From assembly GCA_031280035.1 (NCBI GenBank), contig JAITHJ010000027.1:1-36258 (forward strand): a stretch of 36,258 nt of DNA, written 5' to 3'. Position 1 is the stretch's first letter, and each line of letters opens with the position of its first letter. Source of the stretch: Spirochaetaceae bacterium (GTDB taxonomy: Bacteria > Spirochaetota > Spirochaetia > Treponematales > Breznakiellaceae). Below the pieces are notes generated by a model. That model saw nothing but the letters and a program-made list of their open reading frames with translations. It did not search any database and was not told where the DNA came from. The position numbers were made by a program, and so were the translations under genes. Shown here one piece after another: positions 1 to 8,637 of the stretch.

Positions 1-179
1 TCGGTAAAATCCTGCAATAATAAAGCCGCTTTCAAATCAACCGTATCCGCGGTGTTTACCACAATACGCGCTATTGGTTTTCCGTTTTTTACCATTTCAA
101 TCCGCTCCTGCGCAGGCAATGAGAAAACGCTCAAAAAAACAAGAACGTCCAGCGCTTTATACATAAGATTTCTTAGCAT
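1..179 (-). CDS. secreted protein, N-terminal fragment (runs off the window)
   Basis: Reading leftward from ATG at 179, an open frame of 59 codons runs off the window edge, so only the N-terminus is visible. Residues 1 to about 23 form a signal peptide: basic MLRNLMYK, a hydrophobic stretch, then SLPAQ as a likely cleavage region. The mature start reads NGKPIARIVVNTAD followed by DLKAALLLQDFT. This resembles the N-terminal small domain found before some glycoside-hydrolase-like catalytic domains (DUF4838/alpha-glucuronidase type), where a phrase on the identity of the substrate precedes KAAxxLQ. That family call is inference from a short stretch. An in-frame ATG at 164 is an alternative start. 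Neither start has a good Shine-Dalgarno; a TTGCAT-17-TACTCT pair ends 7 nt before ATG 179. Confidence 0.55.
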   Translation of the reverse strand, partial: MLRNLMYKALDVLVFLSVFSLPAQERIEMVKNGKPIARIVVNTADTVDLKAALLLQDFT

Positions 180-244
180 AGCGATAAGAGTAAAAGATTA
201 GTGGTTTCCATGCAAGAGTCTTTTGTAAACAGCCGTTTCTAATT

Positions 245-276
245 AAAAAATGTTGCTGCAAAGCGGGTTTTGCAGC
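245..276 (-). terminator. rho-independent terminator
   Basis: A perfect 8-bp stem (GCTGCAAA / TTTGCAGC, 255-276) closes a 6-nt loop. On the minus strand it is followed after 4 nt by a T6 tract (245-250). It lies about 120 nt downstream of the CsgG-like gene and fits as its terminator. Confidence 0.72.
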
Positions 277-394
277 GGATTACCGTGTATGCATACCTTT
301 ATATGGGTTTCGAAGCAGTTTCCTGCTTTCCATAAAAGCGTCCTCTTTTATGACTGCATTATGACTGTAATTGAAAAACATTAAACGGCTTATC

Positions 395-1531
395 TTAATC
401 TAATTTCCATACATAACCTAATCCCAAGCCAAGATGATTTAGTCCGTATGATCGTTGATCAAGTTCATCTCCAATAACATATTCATATTTTCCTTGAATA
501 TAAAAATACCATAGTTTTACGTATAAACCGGTAGATAGTATATATTTCTCTTTCTTTTTTGTATCGCCGCCATTTTTTATCCAAATTTTGTTTTCATTGG
601 AAAATTCATCCGAATATAGTTTGTAATCTTGTTTATATTCTATGCCTAGTCCCATATTAAGCCAAAGTAACGTCTTAATGATGTTTATGTTTAAGCCCAA
701 AACACCGTGCCAGCGAAAAGAAGTTTTTTGTTGTTCGTATATATAGCTGTTTGTGTGTCCTGTGAATATGGTATTCTCCGTATAATACGAATCTTCTGAA
801 CATTCATAACCATTGAAACTAGGAGGATAAAATTCATTGTCCATAAAGAACGCGACATTTTCATTTATCCAGCCCATGGAAATCCCTAAAGGAGAATTAA
901 GCGAACCCAAGTATCCTAGGTAAAAGCCTTTAGGAAATATACCCAATGCGCTTTTTACAGACTTAATTGTTGAAGCTTTTTTTTGCTGCTGTTTCTTTTC
1001 TTGATCTCTTGCAATCTGTGCGACCTGTGAATTGGGCAGGTATAATTCCATTGCGTTATCATGCAATACTTTCGTGCTGCTTGAGCCTAATATTACAGAG
1101 GTTTTGACATCAAGCAGCTTTATATTGAAATTATACGTGTTGCCGCTTTCACTAATTGTTCCCGTTACAATAATTTGCGCCCCAATTTTATTGCCTATGG
1201 ATACCATTGTATCGTCATTTACTTCACCTGAATATTGAAAGCTGATTTCTTTTTGAATTAAATCAAGTTTGCTTCGATCTACAAAAGTTATTTTTTTATT
1301 ATTCCGAATAACATAGTCAGGGATACGTTCCATAATATAGTCGGACAAAGAACTATTGTTTGATTTAATATTTACAACAGCCAAAACTGAACCTGTTGGA
1401 GAACGGTCAATAATATAAGCCGACATTCTTTCAATGGCCTCGTCCAAAGTATCGATTGCAAATAAATTTCCCCATCCGAAACAAAAGAATATTAAACATA
1501 TAAATAAATTTTTCGGTTGACTGCTTTTCAT
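395..1531 (-). CDS. CsgG/LpoB-like secreted protein with C-terminal barrel-like region
   Basis: The protein has 378 residues. Residues 1-26 are a signal peptide (MKSSQPKNLFICLIFF...FAID). Residues about 30-150 match the CsgG/penicillin-binding-protein-activator fold common in treponemes: the phrases SVLAVVNIKS, FVDRSKLDLIQKE and IGNKIGAQIIVTGTIS are the usual landmarks (DRS/T near the middle, ADxIVxGxI at the end). From about residue 200 on, alternating aromatic and polar residues and a C-terminal GLGLGYVWKLD suggest an outer-membrane beta-barrel. A Q/K-rich linker (DQEKKQQQKK) separates the halves. The frame extends upstream to 1630, but the added residues look non-coding, and a good promoter (TTTACA-17-TATCAT) ends 8 nt before ATG 1531, so I chose that start. 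It is transcribed alone. The substrate or partner is unknown. Confidence 0.72.
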   Translation of the reverse strand: MKSSQPKNLFICLIFFCFGWGNLFAIDTLDEAIERMSAYIIDRSPTGSVLAVVNIKSNNSSLSDYIMERIPDYVIRNNKKITFVDRSKLDLIQKEISFQYSGEVNDDTMVSIGNKIGAQIIVTGTISESGNTYNFNIKLLDVKTSVILGSSSTKVLHDNAMELYLPNSQVAQIARDQEKKQQQKKASTIKSVKSALGIFPKGFYLGYLGSLNSPLGISMGWINENVAFFMDNEFYPPSFNGYECSEDSYYTENTIFTGHTNSYIYEQQKTSFRWHGVLGLNINIIKTLLWLNMGLGIEYKQDYKLYSDEFSNENKIWIKNGGDTKKKEKYILSTGLYVKLWYFYIQGKYEYVIGDELDQRSYGLNHLGLGLGYVWKLD

Positions 1532-1539
1532 GATATCTG

Positions 1540-1568
1540 ATGATATATCATAAATATTAAACTGTAAA
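1540..1568 (-). promoter_or_regulatory. sigma70-type promoter of the CsgG-like gene, leaderless layout
   Basis: On the minus strand a -35 TTTACA (1563-1568) and a -10 TATCAT (1540-1545) are 17 nt apart. Only 8 nt separate the -10 from the ATG at 1531, which places the predicted transcription start at or next to the start codon. No Shine-Dalgarno is visible. Confidence 0.6.
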
Positions 1569-1708
1569 TATATAGTCTTGAGTGATTTTGGCTTTGGCGT
1601 TTCATCCGCCAGTTGTTTTTGCGTACGCAAAATTCTGCGCGAAAAATAGAAACGCTGTTTATTTTATCTTGTTTTAAGAAGCGGATGAAAGAACAGCATC
1701 TTCCAGTC

Positions 1709-1737
1709 TTGACTGTTCAGAAAGATTGAGTTATACT
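1709..1737 (+). promoter_or_regulatory. sigma70-type promoter, leaderless layout
   Basis: TTGACT (1709-1714) and TATACT (1732-1737) are separated by 17 nt, a near-consensus promoter. The ATG at 1744 follows the -10 by 6 nt, so transcription should start at the start codon. No Shine-Dalgarno precedes it. Confidence 0.7.
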
Positions 1738-1743
1738 TGCCGT

Positions 1744-3357
1744 ATGAATGAGCAGCCCGTATCAGGTTTTGTATTTGCCGGTGAAAATTCAGATGCAGCA
1801 ATAGAGAATAACGTAGATTTTCAACTTGACACGGGAAGCGAAAAAAACTCCAGCGAGACGTTTTCGGGTGCAGTTTCAGGGTTTCCTGAAATAGCGAAGC
1901 TTCTTGAAGAGGCCGATAGCGCGGTGTTTGATGATACTGCCTACTACAAACATGCTCTTGCTGACGGCGGTGATTCGGCAAAACGGCTGCATGCCGTGTT
2001 TCAAAAATACTCTACTGCAAAAGAACCAAGCGACAAGACGCTGTATCGACAGCAGATGACCAACGCTTTTTGGGATTATTTTTCCAATGTCGTAAAACAA
2101 ATTTGTTCAAAAATAAATGATCCTAAAAAATTTCTTCTTCGTTTTGGAATGCTTTATCCAAATGCGCTTGCTCCAGAACACAAGTCTTTTTTTTCCCGTA
2201 TAATAAATGACAGCGGATTAGATCAACCTATTTACTATATCGATGAATGGTTTAAACTTGTTGGAAGCGGCAAAGTAAAAGCGTCCACAACGGATGAAGC
2301 GAAGCCTGTAAGGGGTAATGAGAACTCGCATTTGCGCGCTTTGCTTGAGAAAGCTATTGGAAAACTGGAAGGAACCAGAGGCCTTATTGCCGTGAAAAAT
2401 ACTGATAGGGAGTCGCTGGAAAGAGAACTTAAAGATAAAACGTCGATTCTTTTTGAACACACGCCTTGTCCTGATTTTAGAGAAATAAATGATTGCTATA
2501 GCGAAAGTCAGAAAGCGGCGTTTAATCAGATTCAAGAAATATTAAAAGATCTGCATCGGCTGGACCGTGAAATATCTAAACTTATTACCGAATACAGTCA
2601 ATCTAAAGAAGACGTTAAATCTATTGAAGATAAGATCTCATCGTCTCCTGAAGGAACGTCACTATCAGTCGATTTACAGGCTATAGATACGGAATATAAT
2701 TCGATGCGCCAAATGGCCAAGATGACCATAGGGCGGCAGGGTAATCCGTTTCCTGTGTTGACGAAAGATTATTATCATTCTATGCCGGATAATGTAGGCT
2801 TTCGTGAAAATATCATACGAAAACTTGCGTGGGTTGAGGAAGCTGATTGTGAAGCGTTTATCAGGGTGTATAAAAATAATCCCAACAGGATAGTTCCTTA
2901 CGTTTTGCTGCTGCCAACCTATGGCGATTTTGGAGTTTGCTGGGAACCCTTTGATAAACTGAATAAGGCTACGAGCCGCGGGCGTATTGCTATTCCTATG
3001 TATCCTAAAAATCTTACCATTGCCGTATTAACCGCTGTTGCCGATTTTCGCTGGCAGGTTGCTAAAGAAATTGCTTCGATGTATTGGATGGAAGAAGGTC
3101 TTACCGGTAATTATTTTCAGTGGTTTCAATCGCAGAAATTAAAAGGCGATGTAAAACTCTATTTTATTCAGGATTATATTGCGTGGATGACAAAGGAGCG
3201 CGAAGGCGTCCAGAAACTTGAAAAAAATGTGCGCGGCATTTTCTGGCGTTATTTGCCATTCTCTCAGCCGCTTAAAGACAAGCTTAAAGACCGGAATCTT
3301 GTATACAACGAACTTTATCAACGTGATAAAAACCGCGCTAAGTCAGATGGCTATTGA
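1744..3357 (+). CDS. conserved hypothetical protein, 537 aa
   Basis: I do not recognise a named family. There is no signal peptide and no membrane segment. The acidic, Ser-rich first 45 residues look disordered. Residues about 90-190 (MTNAFWDYFSNVVKQI, FLLRFGMLYPNALAPEHKSFF) and about 340-520 (FRENIIRKLAWVEEADCEAFI, PYVLLLPTYGDFGVCWEPF, EGLTGNYFQWFQSQK) are mostly helical and Trp/Tyr-rich. Residues about 195-320 are heptad-like and charged and probably form a coiled coil. The end is basic (RDKNRAKSDGY). An upstream TTG (1726) extends the frame by six residues, but it lies inside the promoter, so ATG 1744 is preferred. The stop codon directly abuts the stop codon of convergent aroA with no terminator between. 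Probably cytosolic; function unknown. Confidence 0.8.
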   Translation: MNEQPVSGFVFAGENSDAAIENNVDFQLDTGSEKNSSETFSGAVSGFPEIAKLLEEADSAVFDDTAYYKHALADGGDSAKRLHAVFQKYSTAKEPSDKTLYRQQMTNAFWDYFSNVVKQICSKINDPKKFLLRFGMLYPNALAPEHKSFFSRIINDSGLDQPIYYIDEWFKLVGSGKVKASTTDEAKPVRGNENSHLRALLEKAIGKLEGTRGLIAVKNTDRESLERELKDKTSILFEHTPCPDFREINDCYSESQKAAFNQIQEILKDLHRLDREISKLITEYSQSKEDVKSIEDKISSSPEGTSLSVDLQAIDTEYNSMRQMAKMTIGRQGNPFPVLTKDYYHSMPDNVGFRENIIRKLAWVEEADCEAFIRVYKNNPNRIVPYVLLLPTYGDFGVCWEPFDKLNKATSRGRIAIPMYPKNLTIAVLTAVADFRWQVAKEIASMYWMEEGLTGNYFQWFQSQKLKGDVKLYFIQDYIAWMTKEREGVQKLEKNVRGIFWRYLPFSQPLKDKLKDRNLVYNELYQRDKNRAKSDGY

Positions 3358-4683
3358 TTACGTCAATATTGCGCCGATCGACGCAAGAAAATCCGGATAA
3401 GTAACGCCAGCCGCTTCCGCTCCTAAAATTTCTGCGCCGCCGGAAACGGCAAGTCCCGCTGCGGCAAGAGACATAACAACGCGGTGGTCGCCGTGTCCAT
3501 TGAAAATGATTCTTTCGCCGGATTTTTTCGGGTTTGTTTCCACGCCGCCTTTTATAACAAGGCCATCGGGCAACTCGTGGCATTCAACACCAAGTTTTCC
3601 AAGTTCTTTTGCCATAACAGCGATGCGGTCGGTTTCTTTTATGCGCGCATGAGCCACATTGTACAGCCGCGTCTTACCATGGGTAAATGCGGCAAGAACA
3701 GCGCATGCAGGCAGGAGATCGGGCGTGCTGTTTAAATCGATTTCTAAAGCGCAAAGCTCCCGGTTTCGTGAAACAGTTACAGTCCATTCAGCGGCATTTT
3801 TTTGCCAGATTACATCACATCCCATTTGAGAAAGAATTGTAAAAAACACTTTATCGCCCTGAGTATCGTCAGGGTTCAGGTTATGAAGCGTTACCGATCC
3901 TCCTGAGATTGCCGCTGCCAGCGCAGGAAAGGCTGACGATGAAAAGTCGCCAGGTACAAAGCCGTCTATCGGTTTGTAAGCGTTTCCGCCTTCAAGTTTA
4001 AAATACGAAAGATCATTGTTTGTCTCATATCGTATGTTTTGAGTGTTTAGATAAGACAGCGTCATTTCTATGTAAGGACGCTCGTTAAGTACCGGTACAT
4101 CAATTTCAACAACCGTACCTGCAGGGGCAAGCGGCACGGCTAATAGTAATGCGGAAAGATATTGACTCGTATGACACGAAAGCTCAACGCGTCCGCTTTT
4201 GACCGGACCGCATACCGTTATTGGGATACATCCCTGACGGGACGATACTTTTACTCCAAGCATCGAGAGTGCATTCAACAATGGCGCGGCGCTTCTTTTT
4301 TCAGTTTGAGCGTCGCCGGAGAAAATTAGCGCTTTTTTTGCAAGCGCAGCGACCGCAAGAGCTAAAAACAATGTTGTACCGGAATTTCCAACATCAAGAG
4401 GCGTTTCAGGCGCGATAATTCCGGACACGCCGCCTAACCCGTATACGTGCAAAACGGTACGCGAGTCTGTGGTTTCCTGCGTTATTTTTGCGCCCATTGC
4501 GCGGCATACCTTGATGCATGAACGGGCATCAAAAGAATCGAGCGGGTTGTAAAGTAAAGATTCGCCTGAAGCAAGCGACGCGATAAGAAGCTGTCGTATC
4601 GTATGAGATTTTGATGCTGGAACGATAAGCTCTGCCGAAAAACGGCGCGGCGTTATTAGTGCATTCATGTTCATAGAATACAT
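3358..4683 (-). CDS. aroA: 3-phosphoshikimate 1-carboxyvinyltransferase (EPSP synthase)
   Basis: This enzyme joins shikimate-3-phosphate and phosphoenolpyruvate to make EPSP, the penultimate step to chorismate, in the cytosol. Length is usual (441 aa). Landmarks: PASKSHTIR with Lys25 (family SKSxTxR), GNSGTTLF at 99-106, GDAQTEKR at 123-130, TSQYLSALLLAVPLA, VPGDFSSSAFPALAAA, RIKETDR, GHGDHRVVMSLA and VTYPDFL. Oddities: the Arg that follows the GNxGT loop in most EPSP synthases is Phe106, and the usual RP after GDxxxxxR is RS. The start is uncertain: ATG codons at 4683, 4674 and 4668 are in frame and none has a Shine-Dalgarno; a TATTCT hexamer ends 6 nt before the 4668 ATG. Alone on its strand, divergent from the LRR gene. 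Together with trpEG it shows a chorismate pathway in this organism. Confidence 0.93.
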   Translation of the reverse strand: MYSMNMNALITPRRFSAELIVPASKSHTIRQLLIASLASGESLLYNPLDSFDARSCIKVCRAMGAKITQETTDSRTVLHVYGLGGVSGIIAPETPLDVGNSGTTLFLALAVAALAKKALIFSGDAQTEKRSAAPLLNALSMLGVKVSSRQGCIPITVCGPVKSGRVELSCHTSQYLSALLLAVPLAPAGTVVEIDVPVLNERPYIEMTLSYLNTQNIRYETNNDLSYFKLEGGNAYKPIDGFVPGDFSSSAFPALAAAISGGSVTLHNLNPDDTQGDKVFFTILSQMGCDVIWQKNAAEWTVTVSRNRELCALEIDLNSTPDLLPACAVLAAFTHGKTRLYNVAHARIKETDRIAVMAKELGKLGVECHELPDGLVIKGGVETNPKKSGERIIFNGHGDHRVVMSLAAAGLAVSGGAEILGAEAAGVTYPDFLASIGAILT

Positions 4684-4766
4684 TCGTTAATTTATCTTGA
4701 ACAGCGCTTTAGTTTTTATTGGAATACACCGATAATACATAAAAAGATGTTTTGAGAGGGGTAAAT

Positions 4767-6458
4767 ATGCGTAAATCTGTTTTTTTAATGATACTTACGG
4801 GTTTTTTGGCAATTCCTGTGTTTTCCCAGAATATGCATGATTTTGTTTTACGTGCAAATGTCATTGATGGTGTAAATGGCGTTACTATTATTGGGTATCT
4901 TGGAAAAGCGAAAGAATTAATTATTCCGGCAAAAATCAATGGAATGCCGGTTACATCTATAGGCGATCAGGCGTTTATGCTGCGCGGGCTTACCTATGTT
5001 CATATTCCTGAGGGCGTAATTGTAATAGGAAAACAAGCGTTCTTTGGGAATCAGCTTAACAGTATTGAAATTCCATCTAGTGTTCGTATAATAGGCGATG
5101 CGGCATTTGACAACAATAAACTAGTGAAAGATAGTGATAAACAAAGACGAACTATCTTTTTTGAAAATCACGAGCCGGTTTCATCCAATGTAACTTCTGC
5201 TAAAGAAGTTGTGGTTGCCCCTCCTTCCGAGGTTGCAGGGAGAATTACCGTTATAGAAAAACCTATATCTCCTGTGCCGGCGTTACAGCCCGTATATCCT
5301 GTTCAAAAGACAATGCAAAACGATCTGTCTGTTGTTGAAAATCAATTTAGACAATCACAGAATTTATCTGATCAATCGCAGATTTTGCCTCTTTCACAGC
5401 AAATTCAACCTATGCAGATGCAAAGTATTCCTGCTGACCAAAACGCGCAGAATTTGCCGTTTTCACAACAGATTCAGCCTGTACAAAGTACACAAGGTTC
5501 AGCAATAAATCAGCCTGTACCGTCAGCGCCATTTGTTCAGCCGAATCAGGCTATGCAGACAGTGCAAACGGTACAAACAGTGCAAACGGTGCAGACAGTA
5601 CAGCCGTCAATGAACTATACGGCGGCGGCTCCGGCGGTAAACAATTTCCAGACAAGAGAGAATTCGCCAAGCAAAGACACTGTTAAAACAGTAAACGCCG
5701 TGATTTTTGCAGGAGACGCTGACTTAAACAAGCCGCTTGAAGAAGGCAATCCCGAGATCGCAATAGTCGAAGAGACTCTACAGCCTAATCCTGATAACAA
5801 TAAACAATCAACTGCGGCTGTTGATGAAAGTCCTGAATTCACTGCAATTATTGAAAAAAACTCGCTTATATCACCGTCTGCTCCGGCTTTGGGACAAGAA
5901 CGGACGGTACCGGCAGGCAAGATGGTTTATATGCGTGACTTGGGGCCGCTCACAACGCCAAACGCTTATGCTTTGGAACAAAGTTCAGATTTTACTCCGC
6001 CTGTTGATCCGGGAACTTTTTATTTAAAAAACAATGGAAATGGAACAGCGACTGTGGTGGCGTATCGAGGCTACTATAATTATGTTTCAATTCCCAAAGA
6101 AATAGCGGGATTAAAAATCACGATGATAGGTCAAAACGCTTTTTATCATAACAAGTATGCGAAAATTTATATTCCAGATTCTGTTATGTATATAGGCGAC
6201 GGCGCTTTTGCCGGTAATGCAATAGCAGATGTTATACTGCCGGATTCTATACGCTATATTGGATTTCAGGCTTTTGCTGGAAATGATATTAAAAGAATAA
6301 CAATAGGCTCAAATGTAAGTATAAGAATCGACAGTTTTAGAAATCAGTTTTCTGATTTTTATAATATGCATGGACAGAAGAGCGGTACTTATATTTTCAA
6401 CGGAAATTCATGGGCGTACGCTAATAATTTTGGTGATGTAATATACGAAAAAAAATGA
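4767..6458 (+). CDS. BspA-like leucine-rich repeat secreted protein with Gln-rich linker
   Basis: The protein has 563 residues and a signal peptide at 1-20 (MRKSVFLMILTGFLAIPVFSQ). Two blocks of BspA/LRR_5-type repeats flank a long linker. The first, about residues 40-120, has units such as IPEGVIVIGKQAFFGNQL and IPSSVRIIGDAAFDNN; the second, about 450-530, has IPDSVMYIGDGAFAGNAI and LPDSIRYIGFQAFAGNDI. The linker (about 175-420) is Gln/Pro/Val-rich and carries a 9-bp tandem repeat near 5558-5605 that gives VQT repeats. Such proteins are typically surface-exposed adhesins or binding proteins; the ligand is unknown. ATG 4767 is preferred over an upstream TTG because AGAGGGG lies 5 nt before it. 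The gene overlaps folP by 4 nt (ATGA), so the two are probably co-transcribed, which is odd for an adhesin and a folate enzyme. Confidence 0.85.
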   Translation: MRKSVFLMILTGFLAIPVFSQNMHDFVLRANVIDGVNGVTIIGYLGKAKELIIPAKINGMPVTSIGDQAFMLRGLTYVHIPEGVIVIGKQAFFGNQLNSIEIPSSVRIIGDAAFDNNKLVKDSDKQRRTIFFENHEPVSSNVTSAKEVVVAPPSEVAGRITVIEKPISPVPALQPVYPVQKTMQNDLSVVENQFRQSQNLSDQSQILPLSQQIQPMQMQSIPADQNAQNLPFSQQIQPVQSTQGSAINQPVPSAPFVQPNQAMQTVQTVQTVQTVQTVQPSMNYTAAAPAVNNFQTRENSPSKDTVKTVNAVIFAGDADLNKPLEEGNPEIAIVEETLQPNPDNNKQSTAAVDESPEFTAIIEKNSLISPSAPALGQERTVPAGKMVYMRDLGPLTTPNAYALEQSSDFTPPVDPGTFYLKNNGNGTATVVAYRGYYNYVSIPKEIAGLKITMIGQNAFYHNKYAKIYIPDSVMYIGDGAFAGNAIADVILPDSIRYIGFQAFAGNDIKRITIGSNVSIRIDSFRNQFSDFYNMHGQKSGTYIFNGNSWAYANNFGDVIYEKK

Positions 6459-7297
6459 CCCCTATTGATTTGCCTTGCGGAACTCAGCTTGATTTTTCCG
6501 GCCCGCCGCTTGTTATGGCAGTGGTGAATTGTACGGACGATTCTTTTTACGCAGGCAGCCGTAATAAAACCATAGATGATGCTTTACGGCGGGCTTTCAA
6601 GGCGGAGCAGGACGGCGCCGCGCTAATTGATTTTGGCGCGGAGTCAACTCGTCCAGGCGCGGCATATATCAGCGCGGAGGAAGAAAAATGCCGGCTGCTT
6701 CCTGTTATTGAAAATTTTCGTAAACAATCAAGTTTGCCTGTTTCTGTAGACACACGTAAATCTGAAATAGCAAGCCTTGTTCTTGATGCCGGCGCGGATG
6801 TAATAAATGATATATCGGCTTTGGAGGATTCGCCTGAAATTGCACAGATATGCGCAAAGCATAACGCCGCTATTATTTTGATGCACAAGAAAGGTGTGCC
6901 GTCCGATATGCAGAATAAGCCATACTACAATAACGTTGTTCACGAAGTTGTGAATTATCTTGTCGGCGCGGCAAAACGGGCGGAGGCGGGCGGTATAAGT
7001 CCGCATCGAATTATTTTAGATCCGGGTATTGGATTTGGAAAAAGAACGCAAGATAATCTTGATCTTATATCCCATTTTGACATAATAGCGGCGCTTGGAT
7101 ATCCCACGCTTATGGCGCTTTCCCGAAAAACATTTATCGGAGATGTTACCGGACGTGATGTTCCAGAGCGTCTGGCCGGAACTATTGCGGCGAATGCCTA
7201 TTCATTATTTATGGGCGCGCATATCATTCGCGTTCATGATGTTCAGGAAGCTGTTGATCTTGTAAAAATTTTTCACGCTATTTCTGAGCGAAAATAG
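6455..7297 (+). CDS. folP: dihydropteroate synthase
   Basis: It condenses 6-hydroxymethyl-dihydropterin pyrophosphate with p-aminobenzoate to dihydropteroate in folate synthesis. The 280 residues show the TIM-barrel landmarks of the family in order: MAVVNCTDDSF (21-31), DFGAESTRPGA, VSVDTRKSEIA, DVINDISAL, LMHKKGVPSDMQ, ILDPGIGFGKR, LMALSRKTFIG and a C-terminal AHIIRVHDVQEAV. The first loop is unusual: the common NVTPDSF is NCTDDSF, so the Pro is Asp; this loop lies at the active site and near sulfonamide-resistance positions in other species. The start codon overlaps the stop of the LRR gene, and the desulfurase gene follows 4 nt after the stop. Its partner folK is 2.7 kb downstream on the same strand but has its own promoter. 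Confidence 0.95.
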   Translation: MTPIDLPCGTQLDFSGPPLVMAVVNCTDDSFYAGSRNKTIDDALRRAFKAEQDGAALIDFGAESTRPGAAYISAEEEKCRLLPVIENFRKQSSLPVSVDTRKSEIASLVLDAGADVINDISALEDSPEIAQICAKHNAAIILMHKKGVPSDMQNKPYYNNVVHEVVNYLVGAAKRAEAGGISPHRIILDPGIGFGKRTQDNLDLISHFDIIAALGYPTLMALSRKTFIGDVTGRDVPERLAGTIAANAYSLFMGAHIIRVHDVQEAVDLVKIFHAISERK

Positions 7298-7301
7298 TAT
7301 A

Positions 7302-8420
7302 ATGCGCTACTATTTTGATTGGGCGGCAACCGCAATCCCCGATGTTTTTACAAGAGAAATACCGTTTGCCAATCCATCATCAAAACATTATGAGGGCCGT
7401 ATGGCAAAAGCGGTGCTTGAAGATGCCCGTGACCGCTGTGCTCACGCTTTGGGCGTAAATACTGAAAATCTTTACTGGACATCGGGCGGCACTGAATCAA
7501 ACGCAATGGTTCTGTTTTCTGTAATGCGGCGGCGTTTTAAAACAAGCGGAGGCATTCTGGCAGGCGCGTCAGAACACGCTTCAATTAGATCTCAGAAGCG
7601 TATTTTTGAAGAAGCAGGAATACCATTTAATTTTATTGATATTGAAAAGACTGGAGCTATTCCGGTACAGGCATTACAAAAGGCGCTTGATAAACAAAAG
7701 AATACGTGTCTTATCACGTGTATGCACGTAAATAATGAAACAGGTGCGATAAACGATATAGCGTATTTGGCGCGCGCTGCAAAAGAAAACGCCGCAAGAA
7801 AAATTCATTTTCATTGTGATATGGTTCAATCGTTGGGGAAAATTAAATGTTCTCTTAACGATTTGGGCGTTGATTCAGCATCATTTTCTGCACATAAGCT
7901 TGGCGGTCCGCGAGGTATCGGACTTTTGTATATGAAAACACCGCTTGATATGCTAATTTGCGGCGGCGGTCAGGAACGCGGCGTACGAAGCGGAACAGAA
8001 AATGTCTACGGCGCCGCGGTATTTGCCGAATGTATCGAAAAACGGCTAAAACAAATGGATTCTTCGGCGGAATGTCGTATGGAACGGCTTATTTTGGGCT
8101 TAAAAGAAAATCCACGTTGTTTGATAATTCCCGAAGAACGGGAGGCATTAGACAAGAGATTTTCACCGTATATTTTACAAGCGGCTTTTTCAGGTATTCC
8201 GGGCGAAGTGCTTGTTCGTGTTCTTGATGACGCCGGATTTGCCATATCAACCGGCGCGGCTTGTTCGTCCGCTGATAAAAAACGTCCGGTTTTGGACGCT
8301 ATGGGAATCGATATGCAAAAATCACTGGAAGCAATCCGTATATCACAAGGTTGGAGTACATCAAATTCAGATATTGCCGCGCTGCTTTCTGCGATAACAA
8401 AAATAATACAACAGTTTTAA
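7302..8420 (+). CDS. cysteine desulfurase (NifS/IscS-type, PLP-dependent)
   Basis: It removes sulfur from cysteine as an enzyme persulfide for Fe-S cluster or thio-cofactor/tRNA thiolation. The 372 residues fit the class V aminotransferase family: YFDWAAT at the N-terminus, TSGGTESNAMV, SEHASI, HVNNETGAI, HCDMVQSLGK, PLP lysine Lys199 in SFSAHKLGG, GGGQERGVRSGTENV, and the catalytic Cys321 in STGAACSS. The C-terminal RISQGWSTSNSDI corresponds to the usual RxSxGxxT segment. No iscU, sufU or thiI partner is next to it, so its sulfur acceptor cannot be told. It starts 4 nt after the folP stop with no Shine-Dalgarno, which suggests translational coupling in a folP operon. Confidence 0.92.
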   Translation: MRYYFDWAATAIPDVFTREIPFANPSSKHYEGRMAKAVLEDARDRCAHALGVNTENLYWTSGGTESNAMVLFSVMRRRFKTSGGILAGASEHASIRSQKRIFEEAGIPFNFIDIEKTGAIPVQALQKALDKQKNTCLITCMHVNNETGAINDIAYLARAAKENAARKIHFHCDMVQSLGKIKCSLNDLGVDSASFSAHKLGGPRGIGLLYMKTPLDMLICGGGQERGVRSGTENVYGAAVFAECIEKRLKQMDSSAECRMERLILGLKENPRCLIIPEEREALDKRFSPYILQAAFSGIPGEVLVRVLDDAGFAISTGAACSSADKKRPVLDAMGIDMQKSLEAIRISQGWSTSNSDIAALLSAITKIIQQF

Positions 8421-8525
8421 CGCTCGTGTGTTTTGTAAAAACGTTCGGTTTATCCTGTAATAACTATCTTAAAGAAAATCAGTATATATGACGATAATAG
8501 AAATATGCTGAGGAATAATATTTCG

Positions 8526-8539
8526 CCCCCCCCCCCCCC
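8526..8539 (+). repeat. homopolymer C14 upstream of a lipoprotein gene
   Basis: Fourteen uninterrupted C residues lie about 100 nt before the start codon of the Gly-rich lipoprotein gene and 28 nt upstream of a candidate -35. Tracts of this length are prone to slipped-strand changes. Confidence 0.95.
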
Positions 8540-8567
8540 GTGCATCACATAATTATTCACGGCAATC

Positions 8568-8596
8568 TGGACAGCACATTCGGTAAAAATTACTTT
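8568..8596 (+). promoter_or_regulatory. candidate promoter of the Gly-rich lipoprotein gene
   Basis: TGGACA (8568-8573) and TACTTT (8591-8596) are 17 nt apart; the -35 is good, the -10 weak. It lies between the C14 tract and the gene. Confidence 0.35.
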
Positions 8597-8637
8597 GGTT
8601 TCTTTATTCGTGAAACGAATCTTTGTGGAGGATTAAT

